A DNA stretch of 64,000 bases, from the NCBI RefSeq assembly GCF_016864195.1, contig NZ_CP045202.1:1457001-1521000 (forward strand), in the 5' to 3' direction. Origin of the DNA: Dechloromonas sp. TW-R-39-2. GTDB lineage: Bacteria; Pseudomonadota; Gammaproteobacteria; Burkholderiales; Rhodocyclaceae. A program made the translations under genes and the position numbers. Positions 35,443 through 45,600 of this stretch are shown in pieces. Positions within the stretch are counted from its first letter, which is position 1. Every line of letters begins with the position of its first letter. The notes under the pieces were generated by a model that saw only the letters and a list, made by a program, of their open reading frames with translations, was not told the origin of the DNA and did no database searches.

Positions 35443-37962
35443 ATGGCCCGCACACTCCTCGCCATTTACCCGCACAACGCCCGCCGCTACGATGAAATGC
35501 TCACGGCGGAGGGCGAGGTGCGTCCGCACTGGCAGCAGTTTTTCTCGCATCTGGACGGGATTGCGCCGGATGACATGCATCGCCGCCTCGATTTCGTCGA
35601 CCGGCGGATTCAGGAAAATGGCGTTACTTACAACGTTTACGCCGATCCGTCCGGGGCGGATCGCCCCTGGGCGCTCGACCCGCTGCCGCTGATCATTCCG
35701 CCGGACGAATGGGCCGAAATTTCGGCTGCCGTCGCACAACGGGCCACCTTGCTCAATGCCATGCTGGCCGATCTCTACGGCCCGCAGCGTTTGCTCAACG
35801 AAGGCATGCTGCCGCCGGCGCTGATTTACGGCCAGCACGGTTATCTCTGGCCGTGCCAGGGCATCAAGCCGCCGGGCGACGTCTGGCTGCACCAGTATGC
35901 GGTTGATCTGGCGCGCTCGCCGGATGGCAAGTGGTGGGTCATTGCCGACCGCACGCAAGCGCCTTCCGGTGCCGGCTATGCGCTGGAAAACCGGCTGGTC
36001 GTCTCGCATGTTTTCCCGGAAATGTTCCGCGACCTGCGCGTCCAGCATCTGGCCGATTTTTTCCACGACCAGCAGGATGGCCTGACGGCGCTTGCCCCGG
36101 TCGACGGCGACGAACAGCCGCATATCGTTTTGTTGACGCCGGGGCCGTACAACGAAACCTATTTCGAACACGCCTACCTGGCCCGTTATCTTGGTTTCCC
36201 GCTGGTCGAGGGGCAGGATCTGACGGTGCGTGGCGACACGCTGTATCTCAAGACGCTGCGTGGCTTGAAGCGCGTGCACGTCGTGCTGCGCCGGCAGGAT
36301 GACGATTATTGCGACCCGCTTGAGCTGCGCGGCGGTTCGGCACTGGGCATTCCCGGTTTGCTCAACGTCGCCCGTGCCGGCCGCGTCGTCATCGCCAATG
36401 CCCTGGGCAGCGGCTTGCTGGCTTCGGGGGCGCTGATGGGCTTTCTGCCGGCGATCTGCCGCAAGCTGCTCGGCGAGGAACTGGCCATGCCCTCCGTCGC
36501 CACCTGGTGGTGCGGTGAAAAACCGGCCCTCGAATATGTTCGCGAGAATTTCGACGACCTGGTCATCAAGCCGACCTACCCGACGCAGCGCATGGACCCG
36601 ATTTTTGGCCATGAACTGAAGGGCAAGGAGCGCGAAGAAATGTTGCGCCGCATCGAAGCCCGGCCGCATGCCTACGTCGCCCAGGAAATGGTCAATCTGT
36701 CACAGGGGCCGACCTGGAGCCGTTCGCACGAACGTCGTCTGCTGGCCCGCCCGGTCGGCCTGCGCGTCTATGCTGTCGCTTCACCGGATGGTTACTCGGT
36801 GATGCCAGGTGGTCTGGCACGGGTTGCAACCGGGGCCAATGCCCGGATCATCTCGATGCAGCGCGGTGGCGCCTCGAAGGATGCCTGGGTGCTGACCGAC
36901 GGCCCGGTCAGCGAATTTACCCTGCTCAAGCCGTCGCTGGGTGTGCGCGATCTGGTCCGGGCCGGGGCCAACCTGACCTCGCGCGTGGTCGAAAACCTGT
37001 TCTGGCTCGGTCGTTATTCCGAACGTTTCGATGACAGCGCACGGATGCTGCGGGTTGCGCTGAGCCGTGTGGTTGAAGCTGGTGGCGCCAAAACCCCCGC
37101 AGTTGCTTCAGCCATGGAACTGGCCCTGCATCTCGGTATCCTGCCCAGCCCGGAAGAGGACGAAAAGGCGCGCGAAGGCAGCGAACATGTGCTGCTTGAA
37201 GCGATTTACGACCCGAACCAGCCGGGCAGCCTGGCCGGCAATATCCGCAGCCTGATGTGGTCGGCGACCCATGTGCGCGAATGTCTGTCGCTCGATCACT
37301 GGCATTCGCTGAATCGTCTGCAGCGCGAGCAACAGGCCGCGCTCAAGGCGCATCCGACCTTGACCGAGGCAATCGCCTTCCTTGATCGCGTGCTTGGTGT
37401 TTCCTCCTCGCTGACCGGCTTCGCGATGGATAACATGACGCGCGATGACGGCTGGCGTTTCCTGATTATCGGCCGTCGCCTCGAACGCTTGTCCTTCCTG
37501 TGCAACGGCCTGGCGCATTTCCTGCGCATGCAGTCGAGCCGCGGGCCGGGCAGCCTGGAATGGTTGCTTGAACTGACCGATTCGATCATCACCTACCGTT
37601 CGCGTTATTCGCGTCTGCCGGAGTTGTTGCCGGTGCTCGATCTGCTGGTTTTCGACGACAGCAATCCGCACGGCGTTGTCTTCCAGGCCAGCGTACTGGC
37701 CCGCTATCTCGATCGGATGGCCCGCGAACTGGATGAAAGGAGCGAAAGCCGCCTGCCCGAAATGCTTGAGCGACTTCGTGCCTTCGATCTTGAACGCCTT
37801 GAGCAACAGCCGTTCAGCCAATGCCGCAGCGGCTCGCCTTGCGATGAGCTGGCCGACCTGCTGCAGGAACTCGATGCGGCTGCCGTTCAATTGTCCGACT
37901 GGCTGGGCCGTCACTACTTTACCCATGTCGGCGATGTCAGCCGACAGACCATGGCACTGTGA
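35443..37962 (+). CDS. Circularly permuted ATP-grasp / alpha-E fusion protein
   Basis: An 839-residue fusion. Residues about 1-490 are the permuted ATP-grasp predicted ligase, with VIADRTQAPSGAGYALENR, PGPYNETYFEHAYLARYLG and VVLRRQDDDYCDPLELRGG. Residues about 505-835 are an alpha-E domain beginning LTSRVVENLFWLGRYSERF. In the paralogous locus at 22061-24423 the same two modules are separate genes. An upstream in-frame TTG (35380) is open, but ATG 35443 is preceded by AGG and fits the family. The 78-base gap from the transglutaminase-amidoligase gene contains two small hairpins (35368-35379 and 35381-35399) without T-runs. The next gene starts two bases after the stop. Confidence 0.9.
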   Translation: MARTLLAIYPHNARRYDEMLTAEGEVRPHWQQFFSHLDGIAPDDMHRRLDFVDRRIQENGVTYNVYADPSGADRPWALDPLPLIIPPDEWAEISAAVAQRATLLNAMLADLYGPQRLLNEGMLPPALIYGQHGYLWPCQGIKPPGDVWLHQYAVDLARSPDGKWWVIADRTQAPSGAGYALENRLVVSHVFPEMFRDLRVQHLADFFHDQQDGLTALAPVDGDEQPHIVLLTPGPYNETYFEHAYLARYLGFPLVEGQDLTVRGDTLYLKTLRGLKRVHVVLRRQDDDYCDPLELRGGSALGIPGLLNVARAGRVVIANALGSGLLASGALMGFLPAICRKLLGEELAMPSVATWWCGEKPALEYVRENFDDLVIKPTYPTQRMDPIFGHELKGKEREEMLRRIEARPHAYVAQEMVNLSQGPTWSRSHERRLLARPVGLRVYAVASPDGYSVMPGGLARVATGANARIISMQRGGASKDAWVLTDGPVSEFTLLKPSLGVRDLVRAGANLTSRVVENLFWLGRYSERFDDSARMLRVALSRVVEAGGAKTPAVASAMELALHLGILPSPEEDEKAREGSEHVLLEAIYDPNQPGSLAGNIRSLMWSATHVRECLSLDHWHSLNRLQREQQAALKAHPTLTEAIAFLDRVLGVSSSLTGFAMDNMTRDDGWRFLIIGRRLERLSFLCNGLAHFLRMQSSRGPGSLEWLLELTDSIITYRSRYSRLPELLPVLDLLVFDDSNPHGVVFQASVLARYLDRMARELDERSESRLPEMLERLRAFDLERLEQQPFSQCRSGSPCDELADLLQELDAAAVQLSDWLGRHYFTHVGDVSRQTMAL

Positions 37963-37964
37963 GC

Positions 37965-38918
37965 ATGGCAGATTCACCCGTCCGCTATCATGTCCTGCAC
38001 GAGACAAGTTACGACTACGGCAGCCCGGTATCGTTGTCGCAGCAGCAACTGCATCTTTCGCCCCGCATCCTTGACTGGCAGCAGATCGTGGAGCAGCGCA
38101 TCGAGATCGATCCACCGCCCAACTGGCGGCGGGATGGCCTGGATGCTTTTGGCAACCCGGTGAGCTGGATTGCCTTTCATGCCCCGCATGAAAACTTGTG
38201 CATCCGTTCGTCGATGCGTGTGGCCGTCACACCGCACCGGCCCGAGGCTCTTGAGCAATCGGTCGAGTGGGAGACCTTGCGCGATCGCCTGGCTTACGAT
38301 GCGACCGAGCCGGACCCGGATGATATTGCGGCGACGCGTTTCCTGTTCGAAAGCGCCCATGTCCGCATCAAGCATGAACTGGCCGAGTACGCGGCCGATT
38401 GTTTTCCGCCGGACAGGCCGGTGCTGGTCGGGGCCGAAGCCCTGATGGCCAAGATTTTCCGCGAATTCAAGTTCGATCCCGAGGCAACGACGGTGTCCAC
38501 GCCGGTCATGGAAGTGCTGGAAAAAAAACGCGGCGTCTGCCAGGATTTTGCCCATCTGATGATTGCTTGCCTGCGCGCCCTGGGTTTGCCGGCACGTTAT
38601 GTCAGCGGCTATCTGCTGACCCGCCCGCCCCCCGGCAAGCCGCGCCTGATCGGTGCCGATGCCTCGCATGCCTGGGTTTCGGTCTATGCGCCGGGTTTTC
38701 CCGGCAACTGGGTCGATTTCGATCCGACTAACAACCTGCTGCCGGATACCGAGCACATCACCATCGCCATCGGCCGTGATTTTGGCGACATTTCGCCTTT
38801 GCGCGGCATCATTCTCGGTGGCGGCGGGGCCGAGCCGGAAGTAGCCGTCACGGTGATTCCGCTCGACGAAGAAGCGTTGCCGGACAACCTTGCCGAAATC
38901 GTCAAGGAGGCCGAATAA
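37965..38918 (+). CDS. Second transglutaminase-like peptidase
   Basis: A 317-residue protein with an N-terminal beta-rich bacterial transglutaminase leader (VRYHVLHETSYDYGSPV) and a catalytic domain with Cys192 (KRGVCQDFAHL), His235 (DASHAWVSVY) and Asp253 (DFDPTNN). It has no signal peptide, so it is cytoplasmic like its partners. In this family the reaction is more often amide hydrolysis than cross-linking, which would make it the cleaving partner of the ligases upstream. It follows the fusion gene by two bases and its stop overlaps the flavoprotein start. A GTG at 37959 is an alternative start. Confidence 0.9.
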   Translation: MADSPVRYHVLHETSYDYGSPVSLSQQQLHLSPRILDWQQIVEQRIEIDPPPNWRRDGLDAFGNPVSWIAFHAPHENLCIRSSMRVAVTPHRPEALEQSVEWETLRDRLAYDATEPDPDDIAATRFLFESAHVRIKHELAEYAADCFPPDRPVLVGAEALMAKIFREFKFDPEATTVSTPVMEVLEKKRGVCQDFAHLMIACLRALGLPARYVSGYLLTRPPPGKPRLIGADASHAWVSVYAPGFPGNWVDFDPTNNLLPDTEHITIAIGRDFGDISPLRGIILGGGGAEPEVAVTVIPLDEEALPDNLAEIVKEAE

Positions 38919-40138
38919 TGCGCCGCGTTGCCATTATCGGCGGCGGCCCGGCCGGCCTGATGGCGGCCGAGGTGCTGGCCGATGCTGCGGTCGACGGGCT
39001 GGAAATTGCCGTTTTCGATGCCATGCCTTCCGTCGGCCGGAAGTTCCTGATGGCTGGCAAGGGCGGGATGAATATCACGCATGCCGAAGCGCTGCCGGAT
39101 TTTGTCCGTCGTTACGGCACTCGCCAGCAGGAGATTGCCCGCCTGCTCGATGCGTTCAATCCGCAGGCGCTGCGTGAGTGGATTCATGGCCTCGGCATCG
39201 ATACTTTCGTCGGTACCTCGGGGCGGGTTTTTCCTACCGAAATGAAGGCCGCGCCGTTGTTGCGTGCCTGGCTGCATCGACTGCGCCTGGCGGGTATCCA
39301 TTTCCATGTCCGGCATCGCTGGCAGGGCTGGACGGCGGATGGTGCGCTACGTTTTTCGACACCCGATGGCGAGCGCGATGTCGTTGCCGATGCGGTGATC
39401 CTGGCGCTGGGCGGCGGCAGTTGGGCCAAGCTCGGCTCCGATGGCGCCTGGCTGCCGTTGCTGGCTGCACGCGACGTCGATATCGCGCCATTGCGCCCGA
39501 GCAATTGCGGCTTCGATGTCGCCTGGAGCGATCATTTCAGCCGTCGTTTTGCCGGCCAGCCGGTCAAGCCGGTCGTCGCTTCGGTGGCTGCCTGTACCCA
39601 GCAGGGCGAGTTCAACATCACGGCCAGTGGTATTGAAGGCGGCTTGATCTATGCCCTCTCGGCGCCGCTGCGCGATGCGCTGGAGCGGGATGGGCAGGCG
39701 ATCCTGTATCTCGACCTGGCCCCCGGGCGTTCGCTTGAACGTTTGAGCGCCGAACTGTCGCGTCCGCAGGGCCGTGATTCGCTGGCCAACCATCTGCGCC
39801 GCAGGATCGGGCTGGAAGGGGTCAAGGCCGGGCTGCTGCGCGAATTGCTGCCAGCCGAGGCGTTGACCGTGCCAAACCTGCTGGCTGCCGGCATCAAGGC
39901 CCTGCCTGTGCCGGTCACGGCGACGCGGCCGATTGACGAAGCGATCAGTACAGCGGGTGGTGTGCGTTTCGAAGGCTTGGACGAAAAACTGATGCTCCGC
40001 CAGATGCCCGGTGTCTTTTGCGCTGGTGAAATGCTCGACTGGGAAGCGCCGACCGGGGGGTATCTGCTGACCGCCTGCCTGGCCAGCGGCCGACAGGCCG
40101 GTCTGGGCATGGCTGACTGGTTGCAGGGAAGGTGCTGA
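38918..40138 (+). CDS. HI0933-like FAD flavoprotein (TIGR03862 type)
   Basis: A 406-residue flavoprotein with an N-terminal Rossmann FAD motif IIGGGPAGLMAAE (6-18) and the family-specific GRKFLMAGKGGMNITH (about 39-54). GVRFEGLDEKLMLR and a final MLDWEAPTGGYLL close the FAD site. Members of the HI0933/YhiN family lack a known reaction; the TIGR03862 branch is a smaller uncharacterised group. The ATG overlaps the stop of the transglutaminase (TAATG), so it is probably co-translated with that unit. A redox step linked to the amide-forming genes is conceivable but unproven. Confidence 0.85.
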   Translation: MRRVAIIGGGPAGLMAAEVLADAAVDGLEIAVFDAMPSVGRKFLMAGKGGMNITHAEALPDFVRRYGTRQQEIARLLDAFNPQALREWIHGLGIDTFVGTSGRVFPTEMKAAPLLRAWLHRLRLAGIHFHVRHRWQGWTADGALRFSTPDGERDVVADAVILALGGGSWAKLGSDGAWLPLLAARDVDIAPLRPSNCGFDVAWSDHFSRRFAGQPVKPVVASVAACTQQGEFNITASGIEGGLIYALSAPLRDALERDGQAILYLDLAPGRSLERLSAELSRPQGRDSLANHLRRRIGLEGVKAGLLRELLPAEALTVPNLLAAGIKALPVPVTATRPIDEAISTAGGVRFEGLDEKLMLRQMPGVFCAGEMLDWEAPTGGYLLTACLASGRQAGLGMADWLQGRC

Positions 40139-40145
40139 ACAAAGC

Positions 40146-41054
40146 ATGCCGATGACGCCGCCTTGCATTCTGGTTGTCGATGATGAACCGGTCAGCCGGG
40201 AAATCCTGGTCGATAATCTGCAGGACAGCGGCTACATCGTGGCCGATGCCGGGAGTGGCGCGGCAGCATGGCAGTTGATCGACGCTTGTCCGGGGCGCTT
40301 CAGTGCCATCCTGCTGGACCGCATGATGCCCGACATGGATGGCATCGAGATCTTGCGTCGCCTCAAGCTGCGGCCGGACATGATGCATGTGCCGGTCATC
40401 ATGCAGACCGCCATGGGCAGCGAAAGCGATGTGCTCGATGGCTTGCAGGCGGGGGCTTACTATTACCTGATCAAGCCGTTTTCAGCCTTCACGCTGCTGG
40501 CTATCGTGGCTGCTGCAACGCGCGATTACCGGGGCTATCAGGCCTTGACCGAGCAGGTCATGGCCCAGGACCGGAGGCTGGCCGGCCTGATCGAAGGACG
40601 CTTTGCCTTTCGCACGCCGGAAGAGGCGCGCAATCTGGCCGCGCTGGTTGCCAATGCAGCCCCCGAGCCGGCCCGCGTCGCGCTGGGTTTGTCGGAACTG
40701 ATGGATAACGCCATCGAGCATGGCAATCTGGCGATTGGTTATGTCGGTAAATCAGCGCTGATCGACAGTGGTGACCTGAATGCCGAAATCCGGCGCCGCC
40801 TGGCCTTGCCGGCTTACCGCGACCGTGTCGCCGAGCTGCAAATCAGTCGCAGTGAACAGGCCTTGCATTTCCTGATTCGCGATCAGGGCGCCGGTTTTGA
40901 CTGGCGGCCTTATCTTGAAATGAGTCCTGAGCGTGTTTTCGATACGCACGGGCGCGGTATTGCCATGTCGGCCATGGTCAGCTTTGACCAGCTCGATTAT
41001 CGCGGTTGCGGCAACGAGGTTCAGGCGTCTGTCCGGTTGCCCTTGTCGACTTGA
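40146..41054 (+). CDS. Response regulator with C-terminal HATPase_c domain
   Basis: A 302-residue protein with a receiver domain (about 7-125) and a kinase-like ATPase domain (about 170-302). The receiver has the acidic VVDDE (10-14), phosphoacceptor Asp58 (LLDRMMPDMDG) and Lys in YLIKPF. The ATPase part has the N-box SELMDNAIEHGN and the glycine box RDQGAGFDW but no HisKA dimerisation/phospho-His domain, so it resembles anti-sigma-factor-type (RsbW-like) ATPases. It could be a phosphorylation-controlled anti-sigma or switch kinase. It follows the flavoprotein by seven bases. Its last 34 bases overlap, tail to tail, the hemerythrin kinase on the other strand. Confidence 0.85.
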   Translation: MPMTPPCILVVDDEPVSREILVDNLQDSGYIVADAGSGAAAWQLIDACPGRFSAILLDRMMPDMDGIEILRRLKLRPDMMHVPVIMQTAMGSESDVLDGLQAGAYYYLIKPFSAFTLLAIVAAATRDYRGYQALTEQVMAQDRRLAGLIEGRFAFRTPEEARNLAALVANAAPEPARVALGLSELMDNAIEHGNLAIGYVGKSALIDSGDLNAEIRRRLALPAYRDRVAELQISRSEQALHFLIRDQGAGFDWRPYLEMSPERVFDTHGRGIAMSAMVSFDQLDYRGCGNEVQASVRLPLST

Positions 41055-42679
41055 TCGTTTGGCAGTTTTGCCAGGATCGACCGGATGACGAGCAGGGCGC
41101 CATCAAAGGCATAGCGTTTGATTTCCCCTTCCAGACGGACGGCATCGCTACCCAGCGCTGGGTGAAACTGATCCGCCATGTCGCGCCACAATGTCAGTGC
41201 CTGGATGTCGTCTTCCGCCAGCAGTCGTTCAAGGCGCCGTAGTGCTTCGTTGATGCGTTGCCAGTGGATCGTGGCCGGAGCGGACACCTCGGATGACTGG
41301 TCGGGCGCTTTGCTGTCCGGCGAAGTGGCGGCAGCGGCTACCACGGTCAACTCGATTTCAAACCAGAAAATGCTGCCTTCGCCGAGTGTGCTGCTGACCC
41401 CGATTTCTCCGCCCATCATGTCGCTCAGGCGTTTGCAGATGGCTAGCCCGAGGCCGGTTCCGCCATGCTTTCGGCGCGATGAGACGTCGCCTTGCTCAAA
41501 TGGCTGGAACAGGCGTTCCTGGAATTCCTCGGCAATACCACTGCCGCTATCGCGTACGGCAAAGTGCAGTAGCGTGCGATCCGGCCGATGCCCCGGTTTT
41601 TGCTGGAGACTGAGCGTGACTTCGCCCTGATTCGTGAATTTGATGGCGTTGCTGACGAAGTTGCCGATGATCTGACCAATCCGGATCGGGTCGCCATGCA
41701 AGAGCAGCGGCAGCTTTTCCGGTAGCTTGACCTGGAAGGCGATGCCTTTCTGGAGGGCTCGACCTTTGTGGTCGGCAATCAGCTGCTCGATCATCCGGTG
41801 AGGCGAAAAATCGAGCGTTTCCAGTTTCAGTTGCTCGGATTCGATGCGTGAAATATCCAGCAGATCATTGATGACGCTGAGCAGTTGCTGCGTTGCGCCG
41901 CTCATTTGCTGGAGCTTTTCACGCTGCTCCGGATCGATGATTTTTTCGTGCAGTATCCAGCCGAGGCTGACGATGCTGTTCATCGGCGTACGGATTTCGT
42001 GCGACAGATTGGCGATGAAGCGGCTTTTTGCCCGATTGGCTGCTTCGGCTGCATCACGGGCAATTTCCAGCTCGTGCGTGCGCTGGCTGACCAGTTCGGC
42101 CAGATGTTCGCGGTGCTCGCGCAGTTCGTGATTCAGCTCCAGCAGGCTGCGATTCTGTTCGGTCATCAAGGCGTAGAGATCGACCAGCGCCTGGGTGAGC
42201 GCCTCCTGCTTCGGATCGTTACGATAGCCTTCGGCGCTGTCGTAGGCGTCGACCGGTTTCATGCCTCTGCTGATGGCATGAATCTGGCGGGCCATGGCCT
42301 GATCTTCGCCCAGAATATGGAAGACCAGCCAGTTGGCCAGGAAGCTGAGCAGCTTGCCGCCGGTGATTTCTTCGCCGCGTTGGTACATTTCCTTCATGGC
42401 GGCCACCGTGGTGGCGAATTCCCCGTGCGATTTCAGGTGATGCTGGTGGTGCCGCGGGTCGATGCCGTGTTGCGCCATCAGTTCATGTTCGTTCTGGAAA
42501 TGATAGATCGCGTAATGCGTCAGTTCGGCGAGCAGCGATTCGGCCTTGTCGGGGTTGCGGGCATAGGACAGTGCCAGAACCGGCGCGCTTTGATTGATCA
42601 GGCGAACCAGATGCTGGTGTTGTTCGTCGACGATGGAAATGCCGGTAACAAAGTGGGCATTCCAGTTCATCAGTGCCAT
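41021..42679 (-). CDS. Histidine kinase with N-terminal bacteriohemerythrin domain
   Basis: A 552-residue soluble kinase. The first 135 residues are a hemerythrin domain with all seven expected diiron ligands: His21, His60, Glu64, His81, His85, His121 and Asp126. It should bind oxygen (or nitric oxide) at a non-haem diiron site. A helical linker leads to HisKA with phospho-His227 ([11 protein letters not shown]) and HATPase_c (about 335-470; [13 protein letters not shown]). The tail of about 75 residues is helical and unassigned. It has no receiver. Its ATG overlaps the end of the hybrid kinase upstream by ten bases. Oxygen control of the kinase is inferred from the domain. Confidence 0.9.
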   Translation of the reverse strand: MALMNWNAHFVTGISIVDEQHQHLVRLINQSAPVLALSYARNPDKAESLLAELTHYAIYHFQNEHELMAQHGIDPRHHQHHLKSHGEFATTVAAMKEMYQRGEEITGGKLLSFLANWLVFHILGEDQAMARQIHAISRGMKPVDAYDSAEGYRNDPKQEALTQALVDLYALMTEQNRSLLELNHELREHREHLAELVSQRTHELEIARDAAEAANRAKSRFIANLSHEIRTPMNSIVSLGWILHEKIIDPEQREKLQQMSGATQQLLSVINDLLDISRIESEQLKLETLDFSPHRMIEQLIADHKGRALQKGIAFQVKLPEKLPLLLHGDPIRIGQIIGNFVSNAIKFTNQGEVTLSLQQKPGHRPDRTLLHFAVRDSGSGIAEEFQERLFQPFEQGDVSSRRKHGGTGLGLAICKRLSDMMGGEIGVSSTLGEGSIFWFEIELTVVAAAATSPDSKAPDQSSEVSAPATIHWQRINEALRRLERLLAEDDIQALTLWRDMADQFHPALGSDAVRLEGEIKRYAFDGALLVIRSILAKLPNDQVDKGNRTDA

Positions 42680-45600
42680 GTCGTTGCTTCCTCTGCCAGT
42701 TCCGGGTGTGCCGCCAGATAGTGTTTGAAGATTTTCAGGGCAGCCGGGAAGTCAAATGTTTCGAGATGATCAATCATTCGTGCGTAATCCTTGCCGAGCA
42801 GGCTGCGCAGTTGCGATTCGTTGTCGCGGGCGAGTTCGATGCTGCGGATATTGTCTTCGGCCAGCAGGGTGCCGATCTGCCGGAGGACCGCCAATGCGCT
42901 TTCCGGGTTCTGGTCGGTTGTTTTCGGGACGATGGGCGATTGTCCGAGAACGCCGGCCAGCGCTTCGCGCTGCGCGGCATGCCGGACGCTCAGCTCAGCA
43001 AACAGCGTCTCCAGTTTTTCCAACGGTTCTTCGTGACGTACCGCCTGTTCCAGCTCGGCTGCCGCCTGTCGGGTGTCGCTCAGCCCGAGTGCGGCTGCCG
43101 CCCCTTTCAGCGTATGCGCCTGGTGACGTACGGCCGGGTAATCGCCGTTGTCGAGTGCCTGGCGAATGGCGCGGTCTACATCCGTGTGATGTTGCAGATA
43201 GTGTTCGAGCAGCTTGACGTATTTGTCCGGCTTGCCATTCAGCGATGCGAGGCCTGTGACTGTATCGAAACCGGGCAGGGCGGCCAGTTGGCTGACAATT
43301 TTCTCGGGGCCGCTGGCGACGTGGACTTCAAGCAGCGGGGCGGCCGCAGCTGCCGGTTGGCGTACTTCTGTGGCCGGCAGCCAGCGCAGCAGCAGATCGT
43401 GCAGTGCCGCCGGTTCGACCGGCTTGGCCAGGTGATCGACCATGCCGGCGGCGAGACAGGCCAGCCGGTCTTCGGCAAAGGCATTGGCGGTCATGGCGAC
43501 GATTGTTGCGGTCGACCGTCCGGGCAGGGCCAGAATGGTTCGTGCCGCTTCCAGTCCGTTCATCACCGGCATCTGAATATCCATCAGGATCAGGTCGTAA
43601 TCGGTTTCACTGGCCATGGCGACGGCTTGCTGACCATCTTCGGCCAGATCGGCGATCAGGCCGGCATGGGCCAGCATGTCGAGCGCCACTTCCTGGTTCA
43701 GCGGGTTGTCTTCGGCCAGCAGGATGCGTGCGGTGCTGCGCGTTTCGCGAATCTCGGCTTCGCAATCATTGTTGGCCGTGGTGTTCCGGGCAATCAAGGC
43801 ATGTTTGGCAAGCTGCAGGCGGAGTGTGACCCAGAAGGTGCTGCCTTCGCCAGGCGTGCTGTCAACGCCTGCTTCACCGCCCATTTTCTGGGCCAGCCGA
43901 CGGCAAATCGCCAGACCCAGCCCGGTGCCGCCGAAGTGGCGTGTCGTTGAGTCGTCGGCCTGCTCGAAGGGTTTGAACAGGCGCGGTCGGATGGTCGCCG
44001 GAATGCCGACGCCGGTGTCCTCAACTTCGCAGCGCAGCATGATTTCGCTGTCCTGTCGGCTGACGACACGAACCCGCAAGCGAACGTGGCCGCGTTCGGT
44101 AAATTTGACGGCATTGGTCAGGAAATTGAGCAGAATCTGTTGCACCCGCAGCGGATCGCCATGCAAGCCGGGCGGCAAATCGGGGGAGATTTCGGCAATC
44201 AAGGCGAGCCCTTTGTCGCGCGCCTTGAATTCGACCATCTTCAGTGTTTCATCGATGACTTGCTGGGTCGAGAAATCGGTTTCTTCAAGCTCCAGTTTCT
44301 CGGCTTCGATTTTCGAGATATCGAGAATGTCATTGATCACGCTGAGCAGATGGCGCGCAGCCTCGGTGATCCGGCCCAGCCTTTCCTGTTGGTGAGGGTC
44401 GTCCGAGTCGCGCAGCATCAGGTGCGTCAGTCCGATCACGGCATTGAGCGGCGTTCTGATCTCGTGGCTCATGTTGGCCAGGAAGGAACTCTTGGCCCGG
44501 CTGGCCCGTTCGGCGTGCTCCTTGGCAATGGCCAGTTCGTAAGTCCGCTCGTCGACCATGGCTTCGAGACGGCGCCGATAATGTTCCAGCTCGGCTTGTG
44601 CCAGACGGCGTTCGGTGACGTCGGCGGTAAAGGCGAGGATGTGTGCCGTACCGGCAATGTCGATCAAGGATGCGGAAATTTCGACATGGTGAATCTTGCC
44701 GTAATGGTCTTTCCAGATGCTTTCATGATTGATCACACGTCCATCGGGGCCGAGCGAATCGAGAAAATCCTGGCGAATTTCAGTGTTTGGCCAGAGGCCG
44801 ACGTCCATCGAGGTCAGACCGATCATTTCGCTTCTTCGCCAGCCGAAGTTGCTCAGGAAATTATCGTTGGCATCGACAATCCGACCATCGCCAAGCCGCG
44901 TGATCGAGGCGCAGAGCGGGCTTGAGTTGAAGGCAACCTGGAAACGCTGGTGCTCGGCCCGGGTTGCTGCCTCGGTTTCAAACAGCATCCGGTAGCGGCG
45001 TAGACCGCGGGTCTGGTACATGAAGGCCGTGGCGATGATGGCAGTGAGCAGCAGGCCGGCAGTCAGTGCAATGATCAGGCGCGAGGCGTATTGCCACTCG
45101 GCCAGCGCCTCATCCCGGGCGATCTTGGCGACCATGTACCAACTGGTGTCAGGAACCGGCTGGATTGAGGCCAGTACTGGGCTGCCTTCGTGATCGATGC
45201 CTTCGACAATGCCGCGAATGCCGCCGAATACGGCCATCACGGAGGGAATATCCTGACGGCTGTCGGGCAGCCTGAGACGCAGGGCGGAGCCGCTGCGTTG
45301 GCGCAACTCATTGAGAAACAGCACATGGTCGCCGTCGCGCCTGACCAGCAGCGTTTCCGCGCTTGGGCTGGGGTGCGGCCATGCGTTCAATATCGGAAAC
45401 AGATGGACGCTGGGGTCGATCTGCATCAACAGCGTACCGACCCGGCGTGCCGAATTGCCCTGTCCCGACTGCAGCGGAACAACCACGTCGGCATGCACCT
45501 GACCGTTATCCGGGGCAATGTGCAGGTCGCTCAGTGTGGCGTGATGAATGTGGTGGGAAACTTCCAGGACCAGGTGAATGCTGTCGGGAATGGCGATATT

